Shown here piece by piece: positions 1 through 7,220 of a DNA stretch of 64,000 nt (the first letter of the stretch is position 1; every line of letters starts with the position of its first letter). The notes under the pieces are model-generated. The model was not told the origin of the DNA and did not search any database. It worked only from the letters and a program-made list of their open reading frames with translations. This stretch comes from Bacteroidaceae bacterium. Its GTDB lineage: Bacteria > Bacteroidota > Bacteroidia > Bacteroidales > Bacteroidaceae. The DNA lies in NCBI GenBank assembly GCA_017645655.1, contig JAGCNZ010000022.1, positions 1 to 64,000 of the forward strand, written 5' to 3'. The position numbers were made by a program, and so were the translations under genes.

Positions 1-1
1 C

Positions 2-175
2 AATAAAGCAAAGAACATGACTAAGGTGGCGCAGCTCTTCACCGAGTACAAGCGCGACGAACTCGTCAACATCTTCTCGAAGAAAGGTACACGCGAGGAG
101 AAGGACAAGGCCTACGAAATCCTCTTCGCCATCGATGCCTCCCAGCAAAACACCTGGGACAAGATAAAACAGTAG
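2..175 (+). CDS. C-terminal fragment of an unknown protein
   Basis: An open frame enters from the left edge and stops with TAG at 173-175, giving the last 57 residues of a protein that begins outside the window. The piece is charged and looks helical (it ends in Q-N-T-W-D-K-I-K-Q). Codon use matches the GC-richer host genes. I recognise no family motif in this fragment and assign no function. An AT-rich stretch follows the stop, without a clear terminator. Confidence 0.6.
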   Translation, partial: NKAKNMTKVAQLFTEYKRDELVNIFSKKGTREEKDKAYEILFAIDASQQNTWDKIKQ

Positions 176-325
176 TCTTATACATTATATATAATATAAT
201 ATAATAGAGATTCTGCCTATGGCATAAACAAAGAAACTTAGACAAAATAGACGAAAGCATCTGCTTAGTTTTTTGTTCACCGAATTCGCCAAAATTTAAG
301 AACAACTCAGAAACAAAGTAAAGAT

Positions 326-416
326 GCTCACGCATGGCGTGGGCTTTTCCCGTTTAGAGTTGTAAGGTGTTTGGCGATACCTGGTGAACGTAGACGATAA
401 AGTCCACGTTTTTCTT
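326..416 (+). promoter_or_regulatory. structured leader of unknown type upstream of the dockerin gene
   Basis: Two hairpins are visible. GCTCACGC-ATG-GCGTGGGC (326-344, one G-T pair) is followed by TTTTCCC. CGTAGAC-GATAAA-GTCCACG (389-408, one mismatch) is followed by TTTTTC. Between them is a third possible stem, GGT...ACC. The block ends about 45 bases before the start codon of the secreted dockerin protein. It could be a 5' UTR regulatory structure or a small RNA with a terminator. I cannot match it to a known riboswitch class. Confidence 0.35.
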
Positions 417-460
417 TTTATGTACCAAGCCACATTTTTAACCAAATTAATACTTTAACA

Positions 461-958
461 ATGAACACAAAGAAATTTTTCATGCTGCTGGCAGCGGTCC
501 TGCTGGGTAGCGCAAGTGCTTTTGCACAGAGTAATGAACCCCTGAAGGGCGATGTGAATGGTGACGGAGTAGTAGATGTTGCTGATATCGCTGCCGTCAT
601 TGCCATAATAAAGAATAATGCTGCAGCACCACAAACAACTTATTATTGGTATGTAGGTGAAACAAATCCTTCATCAGTTGGAACTTTAGTAAGTGGTACA
701 AATACTGCTGGTTGGCATGAGATTGGAACATCAACATCTGGATTTAATTTAACATTCAATAATCAAAATAAGATTGAATTTGATGATCCAACACAATATT
801 ATTTAATTATTCCTAATAATTTACACGTTTATGCTGCAGATGGAAATACAAATGTAGAAACCAGCTACTTTACTTCTGTAACATGTAATATAGCAAATCA
901 TAAAGCATTCCAATATACTACAGCTGTTTATTCAGTTAAAGGTTTAGTAATAAAATAA
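461..958 (+). CDS. secreted dockerin-like protein fused to an AT-rich beta domain
   Basis: This 165-residue protein has a signal peptide (residues 1-23, cleavage after S-A-F-A). A single dockerin-type EF-hand follows: G-D-V-N-G-D-G-V-V-D-V-A-D around residues 30-42, with calcium-ligand Asp/Asn positions. From about residue 53 (W-Y-V-G-E-T-N-P) a beta-rich domain starts, and the DNA abruptly becomes AT-rich (TTA, AAT and ATA codons). The protein ends in K-G-L-V-I-K, which resembles the truncated tail of other secreted proteins here. Dockerins bind cohesins, and a cohesin-like gene lies 300 bases downstream. The composition break suggests a chimera of a host N-terminus and imported DNA. The role of the second domain is unknown; similar W-Y-V-G domains in Bacteroidales or phage proteins are possible but unchecked. 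Confidence 0.6.
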   Translation: MNTKKFFMLLAAVLLGSASAFAQSNEPLKGDVNGDGVVDVADIAAVIAIIKNNAAAPQTTYYWYVGETNPSSVGTLVSGTNTAGWHEIGTSTSGFNLTFNNQNKIEFDDPTQYYLIIPNNLHVYAADGNTNVETSYFTSVTCNIANHKAFQYTTAVYSVKGLVIK

Positions 959-981
959 ATAAAAAACATATAAATTAAAAT

Positions 982-1230
982 ATGGCAAACTATAGTTATA
1001 CAAATAATGGTATAAATTTTACATTACAAGATAATGATATTTTACAATTTAAAAAGTTATCAAACGCAGATGGTGAATTTTCCAGAGGTGTAGTTGTACC
1101 TTTAATTAATGCTGTTGAAATTGATTGGAATGGCGCTAAACCAGGTATTGGTGAAGGAACTAATGGCATTACTACAACTAGTGAATTAGTTAAAGAAGTT
1201 TATTCGCCAATGTTTGCGAAGGCAGCATGA
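982..1230 (+). CDS. small AT-rich ORF of unknown function
   Basis: An 82-residue frame starts 23 bases after the dockerin gene and shares its AT-rich composition until about base 1200, where GC-rich host DNA resumes. The product has no signal peptide. It looks like a small soluble beta-rich protein (I-L-Q-F-K-K-L-S, then G-V-V-V-P-L-I-N-A-V-E-I-D-W). Its last residues (S-P-M-F-A-K-A-A) come from the GC-rich side, so the frame may simply run across an insertion boundary. I recognise no family; a phage structural fragment is one possibility. It may be a real gene of the imported segment or a remnant. Confidence 0.4.
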   Translation: MANYSYTNNGINFTLQDNDILQFKKLSNADGEFSRGVVVPLINAVEIDWNGAKPGIGEGTNGITTTSELVKEVYSPMFAKAA

Positions 1231-1263
1231 TTCGAAAAAGTTGGCGAAGCAAAAGGAATCACT

Positions 1264-1806
1264 ATGAACAAAAGAATACAAACAATCCTACTTGCATTTG
1301 CGGCAATTGTAGGCAGTGCAACAGCCCAGAACCTCTCGTTTGAGGTGCAGGCAAGCGAAGCAACAATGAACATTTCTGGCGCAACAGACATGACTGCCCT
1401 GCAGTTCTGCTTGCAGTTACCAGCAGGCGTGACCATTGACACGAGCAATGCCACGCTAGGCTCTTCTTCAGTCGGACACACGCTTTGCATAGAGACACTC
1501 GACAATGGCGACCTGCTCTTCATCCTCTACAGCATGGACCTCAATACCTTCAAGGACGGCGAACTGCTCCGCTTCCCTGTCGCTGCAGGTGGCGAAACCG
1601 TAAAGCTCTACACCATCCGCTATGCAGACACAGATGCCGTGAGCTATGCAGGGGAAGATATTATGACGGGAATTCCTCCAATTCATAATTCCGAATTCAT
1701 AATTCATAATAATAGAGGGGAGATATACAATGTCTCCAGCCAGCGCATGAGCAAGATGCAAAAGGGCATTAATATCAAAGACGGCAAAAAGATAATAAGG
1801 AAATAA
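1264..1806 (+). CDS. secreted cohesin-like protein with C-terminal sorting tail
   Basis: This 180-residue protein has a signal peptide (to about residue 21, A-T-A-Q). A cohesin-type beta-sandwich covers residues 23-125 (F-E-V-Q-A-S-E, then A-L-Q-F-C-L-Q-L-P-A-G-V and D-G-E-L-L-R-F). The C-terminal tail reads I-Y-N-V-S-S-Q-R-M-S...K-G-I-N-I-K-D-G-K-K-I-I-R-K, like other secreted proteins in this genus and like the GH27 protein at 29.9 kb. Cohesins pair with dockerins, and the gene upstream carries a dockerin. Between sandwich and tail, the residues I-H-N-S-E-F-I-I-H-N-N are encoded by copies of the attcataattcat simple repeat that also occurs between genes. Export by the type IX system is inferred from the tail. 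Confidence 0.6.
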   Translation: MNKRIQTILLAFAAIVGSATAQNLSFEVQASEATMNISGATDMTALQFCLQLPAGVTIDTSNATLGSSSVGHTLCIETLDNGDLLFILYSMDLNTFKDGELLRFPVAAGGETVKLYTIRYADTDAVSYAGEDIMTGIPPIHNSEFIIHNNRGEIYNVSSQRMSKMQKGINIKDGKKIIRK

Positions 1807-1820
1807 GACACGTAGTCAAC

Positions 1821-1859
1821 AAGAGAGCCCCGTGAACAAAGTTTGCGGGACTCTCTCTT
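1821..1859. terminator. hairpin between convergent genes
   Basis: AAGAGAG (1821-1827) pairs with CTCTCTT (1853-1859), with an inner CCCG/CGGG helix. It sits between the stops of the cohesin-like gene and uvrB and may serve both. The T-tract is weak. Confidence 0.45.
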
Positions 1860-1872
1860 ATCGTCTTATTCC

Positions 1873-3882
1873 CTAATCTTCTATTTCTGCTTGCAGCCTG
1901 AGCATCTCGTCGCGCAGGATGGCGGCATCGACGAACTCGAGGCGTTTGGCGGCTTCCTTCATCTTTTTCTCAAGGCTCGCTATGCGCTTCCGTTTCTGTT
2001 CATCGGTCATTTCCTCTGCTTCGGCAACAGCAAGAACTTCGTAATGAGCCGGCTCGACGTAAGCTCTCTCTTCTGCACTTTGTCCATGCTGAATGAGGTC
2101 GCCCATCGTCGCAGCCTTACGTATCTGCTGAGGCGTTATGTTGTGCTCAGCATTGAAGCGCAACTGCTTTTCGCGACGACGATTGGTCTCGTTGATGGTG
2201 GCAGCCATGCTTTCTGTTATCGAGTCGGCATACATGATGGCTTTACCGTTGACGTTTCGAGCAGCACGACCAATCGTTTGCGTCAGGCTGCGTTGGTTGC
2301 GGAGAAAACCTTCCTTGTCTGCATCAAGAATGGCAACAAGCGAGACTTCCGGCAAGTCGAGACCTTCCCTAAGAAGGTTCACGCCAACAAGCACATCATG
2401 TTTTCCCATGCGAAGTTCGCTCAGGATACGAACCCTGTCGAGCGTATCGACATCGCTATGGATGTAAGTTGCCTGAATGCCACCAGCAAGCAGGTATTCC
2501 GTCAGCTCCTCGGCCATGCGTTTCGTGAGCGTGATGACCAAGACGCGTTCCTTCCTTTCGATGCATTGCTGAATCTCTTCCATGAGGTCGTCCACCTGAT
2601 TCTCCGTGGGACGAACCTCGATGAGGGGGTCGAGCAGACCTGTCGGCCTGATGACTTGTTCCACGACCACGCCTTCGCTTTGCTGGATTTCATAGTCTGA
2701 GGGAGTTGCGCTGACGTATATAACCTGATTCGTCATCTCTTGAAACTCCTCGAACTTGAGCGGACGATTGTCTTTCGCAGCAGGCAGTCGGAAGCCATAA
2801 TCCACGAGTGTCGTCTTTCTGGCCTGGTCTCCGCCGTACATCGCATGCAGCTGAGGCACAGAGACATGACTTTCGTCGATGACCATAAGGAAGTCCTTGG
2901 GGAAGAAATCGAGCAGGCAATAGGGCCGCGTTCCTGGCTTTCGTCCGTCGAAGTAACGGCTGTAGTTCTCGATGCCGGAACAATGTCCCAGCTCACGAAT
3001 CATCTCGATGTCGTAAGTGACACGTTCGTGCAGACGCTTTGCCTCGAGTTCTTTTCCCTGACGTTCAAAGAAAGAAACCTGATCGCGAAGGTCGTCCTGA
3101 ATCTGCACGATTGCCCTGTCTTGAGCATCCTTCGAGGTCATGAAGAGGTTGGCGGGATATATCTTGTAGGAATCGTAGAGCTGAATTCGCACAAGCAGCT
3201 CAGCGTCAAGCTCTTCAATGCCTTCAATCTCATCATCCCAGAAAGAGATTCTGAGCAGGAAATCGCTGTAGGCAAGGGCAATATCTACTGTGTCGCCTTT
3301 CACTCTGTACTCGCCTCTTGACAGACTTATATCGTTGCGAACATAAAGCAGCTCATTCAGGCGGCGAAGTAATTCGTTCCTGTCGAGCTTCTGACCCACG
3401 TGAAGTACAAGCAGACTCTCGTAGAAAGTGGCCGGGTTACCCATGCCATAGATGCACGACACGCTGCTGACGACGATGACATCCTGCCTTCCTGAGAGCA
3501 ACGCGCTTGTGGCCGAGAGCCGCATCTTATCGATTTCCTCGTTGATGGCCAAGTCCTTCTCGATGTACGTATCAGTAGAAGGCATGTAGGCTTCCGGCTG
3601 ATAGTAGTCGTAGTAGCTGACGTAGTACTCGACGGCGTTGTGCGGGAAGAACTGCTTCATCTCGCCGTAGAGCTGAGCGGCAAGCGTCTTGTTGTGTGAC
3701 AGGATGAGGGTAGGGCGGTTGATGTTACGGATGACATTAGCGATGGTAAACGTCTTTCCGCTGCCTGTAACGCCCAAAAGCGTCTGCGCCTTCACGCCCT
3801 CGCGAATACCTTCCGTGAGTTGCTGAATAGCTTCTGGCTGGTCGCCTGTCGGCACATAATCGGATATGAGTTCGAAATTCAT
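1873..3882 (-). CDS. uvrB: UvrABC excision repair subunit B
   Basis: UvrB is the damage-verifying helicase-like subunit of nucleotide excision repair; it is loaded by UvrA and recruits UvrC. The 669-residue length is normal. Visible features: N-terminal D-Y-V-P-T-G-D-Q-P; Walker A G-V-T-G-S-G-K-T (37-44); the beta-hairpin region Y-Y-D-Y-Y-Q-P-E-A-Y; helicase motif V-I-D-E-S-H; motif VI T-I-G-R-A-A-R; and a C-terminal UVR domain (K-R-I-A-S-L-E-K-K-M). I chose the start at M-N-F-E-L because the longer open frame would read through a palindromic repeat and a promoter box. mfd, its partner in transcription-coupled repair, lies 6 kb away in a separate operon. Confidence 0.97.
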   Translation of the reverse strand: MNFELISDYVPTGDQPEAIQQLTEGIREGVKAQTLLGVTGSGKTFTIANVIRNINRPTLILSHNKTLAAQLYGEMKQFFPHNAVEYYVSYYDYYQPEAYMPSTDTYIEKDLAINEEIDKMRLSATSALLSGRQDVIVVSSVSCIYGMGNPATFYESLLVLHVGQKLDRNELLRRLNELLYVRNDISLSRGEYRVKGDTVDIALAYSDFLLRISFWDDEIEGIEELDAELLVRIQLYDSYKIYPANLFMTSKDAQDRAIVQIQDDLRDQVSFFERQGKELEAKRLHERVTYDIEMIRELGHCSGIENYSRYFDGRKPGTRPYCLLDFFPKDFLMVIDESHVSVPQLHAMYGGDQARKTTLVDYGFRLPAAKDNRPLKFEEFQEMTNQVIYVSATPSDYEIQQSEGVVVEQVIRPTGLLDPLIEVRPTENQVDDLMEEIQQCIERKERVLVITLTKRMAEELTEYLLAGGIQATYIHSDVDTLDRVRILSELRMGKHDVLVGVNLLREGLDLPEVSLVAILDADKEGFLRNQRSLTQTIGRAARNVNGKAIMYADSITESMAATINETNRRREKQLRFNAEHNITPQQIRKAATMGDLIQHGQSAEERAYVEPAHYEVLAVAEAEEMTDEQKRKRIASLEKKMKEAAKRLEFVDAAILRDEMLRLQAEIED

Positions 3883-3887
3883 GATAG

Positions 3888-3915
3888 CCTTCCCAACCCC
3901 TCCAAAGGAGGGGGG
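3888..3915. repeat. CCCCTCC/GGAGGGG palindromic element
   Basis: CCCCTCC-AAA-GGAGGGG (3897-3913), followed on the minus strand by ttgggaaggc, sits in the uvrB 5' UTR between promoter and start codon. The same palindrome-plus-tail pattern occurs inside mfd (10.75 kb), at 54.0 kb and at 62.3 kb. Confidence 0.6.
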
Positions 3916-3932
3916 ACTTTTCTCTTTCTGAT

Positions 3933-3941
3933 GCAAAGATA
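3933..3941 (-). promoter_or_regulatory. promoter -7 box for uvrB
   Basis: On the minus strand this reads TATCTTTGC, the Bacteroidetes -7 consensus, about 50 bases before the uvrB start. No clear TTTG upstream element is seen at the expected distance. Confidence 0.6.
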
Positions 3942-3986
3942 CATATATTTTTTCACTTTTCACTTTTCTCTTATCACTTTTCTTCG

Positions 3987-3995
3987 TATCTTTGC
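3987..3995 (+). promoter_or_regulatory. promoter -7 box for the ABC/kinase operon
   Basis: TATCTTTGC lies 26 bases before the start codon of the first gene of the 4.0-9.5 kb operon. It diverges from the uvrB promoter 45 bases away. The upstream element is only a T-rich stretch. Confidence 0.65.
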
Positions 3996-4021
3996 AAAAC
4001 AAAACCCTAATATATTATAAT

Positions 4022-5380
4022 ATGAAGAAACTTTTTGTTGTTATCGCCCTTTTGCTGATAGCTGGTGTCGCAGCGGCTTGGTACTTTATGCGCGACACAG
4101 ATAATGGTCGCGACGTGTTGCCTGAGAATGCTACTTCCGTCTTAGTGTTCGAACCTCTTGAATTGTTTAAAGGACTTGGGCTTGAGGCTTCCGACTTCAA
4201 AGCTCTCCCTTCTGAAGTTGCTGAGATATTCGAAGCAATTGATCTCGCTAAACCAATCTATGCCTTCACTACTGAAAGTAGTCAATTTGGAGTTAGTTTG
4301 AGCCTGAAAGATGCCGACAAGTTCCTTAAGACGCTCAATTCGAATGGTTTTGATTCAGAGGAAAAAGAAGGTCTTCGGTGGTTTGGGAATAACCAAGCTA
4401 TCGCCTGCATAGACAACGACAAACTGCTACTTATGGAGGCTTCATCTAATCAGGATGCTTTGCAAACAGAGATGTCCGGACTCATGAAGCAAAACAAGAA
4501 GAGCGTTCCTATTCTTGCTTCAATCAAGAAGAGCGGTTTCCTTCGTTTCTCCACAGCTCTCGACAAACTTCCGAAAGAGGTTCTCAACGAATTGCCTGCA
4601 GATATAAACTTAAGTGATGCACGTTTGAATGCGGCATTAAGCTTGGGTAAAAAGGATATTACACTCGCTGCGGCGCTGCAGACTCCCAAACCTTTGATGG
4701 AAGAAGAACTGCTTCAGCCCATAAAAGGCAATCTCTCTGGAATAGGTCCTGCTGACCCTATCTTCAGCCTTTCTACAAACTTAAATGGCGAAAAACTCCT
4801 TGAACTCCTCAGGAAACAGCCTCAGTTGAGAACTGCCTTGCTCGGCCTCAATTTGGTGATAGATGCCGACATGATACTGAAAGCTATCGATGGAGACGTT
4901 TCTATCGTTGTGCCGACGCTCGATACGAGAAAACCCGAAGTGCTCCTCACAGCCACGCTTGCCAACACAGACTTCCTCAAGAATGCTGATAACTGGAAGG
5001 ATGTGAGGAAGATGGATGCTTCGAACTTTGTTGCATCCTACGAAGGGATAGATACATACTTTGGTGTCAAGAACGGACTCCTCTATCTCTCTTCAAGCCA
5101 AAGACTCGTAGATAACGCTTGCGAGAAGACTGATGTTTCTCTTCCTAATGCGAAAGGCAAGAGAATGCTTGTGTCTGTCAATGCCGGTCAAATCATCAAG
5201 AATTATCCAGCCATTGCGATGATGTTCGTTGCGATGCCTCAACTGCGGGAGTCTGTGGAAGCTATCGATGGGATTACGCTTTCTGCAGACACTCAGCAAA
5301 GCTTCGAATTGAGTTTGAAGACGAACAAGCCCGTGAAGGATATCGTGGGAAATCTCAAGACGCTCGTCACAGGGAAATGA
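4022..5380 (+). CDS. membrane-anchored extracytoplasmic protein, DUF4836/DUF3352-like
   Basis: This 452-residue protein has one N-terminal membrane segment (residues 4-22), followed by a large extracytoplasmic part built of repeated alpha/beta units. Examples are S-V-L-V-F-E-P-L-E-L-F near residue 41 and later Y-E-G-I-D-T-Y-F-G-V-K-N-G-L-L-Y-L-S-S, typical of uncharacterised Bacteroidetes envelope proteins of the DUF3352/DUF4836 kind. No catalytic motif is visible. The shorter start (M-K-K-L-F) fits the promoter distance. The next gene begins inside its stop codon (ATGA overlap), so it is translated together with the ABC ATPase and permease and may work with them at the inner membrane. Family assignment is tentative. 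Confidence 0.6.
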   Translation: MKKLFVVIALLLIAGVAAAWYFMRDTDNGRDVLPENATSVLVFEPLELFKGLGLEASDFKALPSEVAEIFEAIDLAKPIYAFTTESSQFGVSLSLKDADKFLKTLNSNGFDSEEKEGLRWFGNNQAIACIDNDKLLLMEASSNQDALQTEMSGLMKQNKKSVPILASIKKSGFLRFSTALDKLPKEVLNELPADINLSDARLNAALSLGKKDITLAAALQTPKPLMEEELLQPIKGNLSGIGPADPIFSLSTNLNGEKLLELLRKQPQLRTALLGLNLVIDADMILKAIDGDVSIVVPTLDTRKPEVLLTATLANTDFLKNADNWKDVRKMDASNFVASYEGIDTYFGVKNGLLYLSSSQRLVDNACEKTDVSLPNAKGKRMLVSVNAGQIIKNYPAIAMMFVAMPQLRESVEAIDGITLSADTQQSFELSLKTNKPVKDIVGNLKTLVTGK

Positions 5381-6021
5381 ACACCATAACGCTCGATAAT
5401 ACTTTGCCTAATGTCTTCCTGCAAAGGACTGACATACAGAGCGATATATGGCGAAAGCAGATCTGCTTCGAGAAGGGCAAGACCTATCTTATAGAAGCCC
5501 AAAGCGGTACTGGCAAGAGTTCGCTTTGTAGCTTCGTTGTTGGCTACAGAAAGGACTTCGACGGCAAGATTCTTTTCGACGGCAAAGACAGCCGCCAGTT
5601 CAAAGTAAAAGATTGGATTCAGATTCGACAAAGGCACATCAGCCTGCTCTTTCAAGAGTTGAGGCTCTTCCCTGAGCTGACTGCGATGGAAAATGTCGAG
5701 ATAAAGAATGCCTTGACGCATTTCAAGACCAGACAGGAGATTGGGTGTTGGTTCGAAGCACTCGGTATTGCCGATAAAATAGATGATCCCGTGCGCTTGA
5801 TGAGCTTCGGCCAGCAACAAAGAGTTGCCATGATTCGCGCCCTCGTTCAGCCTTTCGACTTCCTTTTTTGCGATGAACCAATCTCCCATCTCGATGACGA
5901 AAATTCGCAGATGATGGCAAACATCATGACAGAGGAAGCTCGTCGTCAGGGAGCTGGAATTGTGATAACCAGTATAGGCAAGCACATGAACTTGCCTTAC
6001 GACAAAACATTGTGCCTATGA
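5377..6021 (+). CDS. ABC transporter ATP-binding protein (LolD/FtsE-like)
   Basis: This 214-residue ATPase pairs with the FtsX-like permease encoded next. Motifs: Walker A A-Q-S-G-T-G-K-S-S (about 47-55), with Ala where the first Gly is usual; Q-loop L-L-F-Q-E; signature M-S-F-G-Q-Q-Q-R; Walker B F-L-F-C-D-E-P; D-loop S-H-L-D. The switch region reads I-V-I-T-S-I-G-K-H, so the usual T-H-D histidine is displaced or missing. It overlaps both neighbours by 4 bases. LolD/MacB/FtsE-type ATPases drive mechanotransmission by FtsX-fold permeases rather than classical transport; the substrate here is unknown. Confidence 0.8.
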   Translation: MNTITLDNTLPNVFLQRTDIQSDIWRKQICFEKGKTYLIEAQSGTGKSSLCSFVVGYRKDFDGKILFDGKDSRQFKVKDWIQIRQRHISLLFQELRLFPELTAMENVEIKNALTHFKTRQEIGCWFEALGIADKIDDPVRLMSFGQQQRVAMIRALVQPFDFLFCDEPISHLDDENSQMMANIMTEEARRQGAGIVITSIGKHMNLPYDKTLCL

Positions 6022-7220
6022 AACTAGTTTGGAAACTCCTTCGCAGGCACATCAGTTTGCCACAATTCACGGGCTTTTTCTTCGCAAATCTGCTGGGAAT
6101 GCTCATCGTTTTGCTCGGTTTGCAGTTCTACAAGGACGTGAAACCTATCTTTTCGGAAGAAGACGGCTTCATCCGACCTGACTTTCTTATCCTGAGCAAA
6201 CGCGTTTCGACGTTCAACACGCTTGGTCTTGGTTCCGTCAACACGTTTTCCAAGAAGGAAATAAGCGAGCTGGAATCGCAACCTTTCGCAAAGAGAGTGG
6301 GGGCTTTCACAGCCAGTCAATACAAAGTCTCATGCAGTATGGGTATCGACGGAGTGGCGCAAATCGGAACGGAGATGTTTTTCGAGAGCGTGCCCGATGC
6401 TTTTGTTGATGTAGATTTGCAGAAGTGGCACTTCAGCAAAGGCGACGAAGTGGTGCCCATCATCGTGCCAAAGACCTATCTTGCCATCTACAACTTCGGA
6501 TTTGCTCAAAGCCAAAAACTTCCCCAAATCTCAGAAGGTATCGTTGGGATGGTCGAAATGATGATTTCGATGCGTGGCAACGGGAGGAACGAATACATAA
6601 AAGGTCGTGTGATAGGTTTCTCGACGCGGCTCAACACGATACTTGCCCCAGAGAGTTTCATTCGCTGGAGTAACGAGAGATATGCACCTGAAGCAGATGT
6701 GGAGCCGTCTCGAATCATCTTGGAAGTCAGCAATCCTGCCGACGATGCTATCGTGAACTTTATCAACGAGAAAGGCTACGAGATGGAAGACGACAAGCTC
6801 GATGCCGGGCGAATGACTTTCTTCCTGCGCCTCGTTTCAGGCATCGTTATGATGGTCGGCTTGCTCATCAGCCTGCTCAGCTTCTACATCCTGATGCTTT
6901 CGATTTACCTTCTCGTCGAGAAGAACACGGAAAAGATGCGGACACTCCTGCTCATCGGATATAGCCCGGCACGCGTGGCTTTGCCTTATCAACTGCTAAC
7001 TATCGGAATGAATGCTGCCGTGTTGCTGATTGCAACAGGTGTACTTTGCTTTTTACGCACGTTATATTTGCAAAGACTCCACGCTGTCTTTCCGCAGATG
7101 ACGGCAGGCAGTATCTCGTCAGCCATTCTGCTTGGCGTCGCAATCTTTGTCGTCATCAGTCTAGCGAATGCCGTCATCATCCGTCGTCGCATCAATAAAA
7201 TATGGAATAACAAAGGTTAA
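6018..7220 (+). CDS. FtsX-like ABC permease
   Basis: A 400-residue membrane protein with the MacB/FtsX layout: one N-terminal transmembrane segment (about residues 18-38), a periplasmic domain of roughly 230 residues, and three C-terminal segments (about 275-300, 325-350 and 370-390). The ATG at 6018 overlaps the stop of the ATPase gene; an in-frame GTG two codons earlier is less likely. With the upstream ATPase it forms a complete half-transporter pair. No lipoprotein-release (LolCE) signature is obvious. The stop codon shares a base with the next start (TAATG), so the fusion enzyme downstream is in the same operon. Confidence 0.8.
   Translation: MKLVWKLLRRHISLPQFTGFFFANLLGMLIVLLGLQFYKDVKPIFSEEDGFIRPDFLILSKRVSTFNTLGLGSVNTFSKKEISELESQPFAKRVGAFTASQYKVSCSMGIDGVAQIGTEMFFESVPDAFVDVDLQKWHFSKGDEVVPIIVPKTYLAIYNFGFAQSQKLPQISEGIVGMVEMMISMRGNGRNEYIKGRVIGFSTRLNTILAPESFIRWSNERYAPEADVEPSRIILEVSNPADDAIVNFINEKGYEMEDDKLDAGRMTFFLRLVSGIVMMVGLLISLLSFYILMLSIYLLVEKNTEKMRTLLLIGYSPARVALPYQLLTIGMNAAVLLIATGVLCFLRTLYLQRLHAVFPQMTAGSISSAILLGVAIFVVISLANAVIIRRRINKIWNNKG

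Noticed and set aside
3883..4002. 40-residue N-terminal extension of UvrB
   Set aside because: It would include the promoter box and a palindromic repeat; M-N-F-E-L is the family start.
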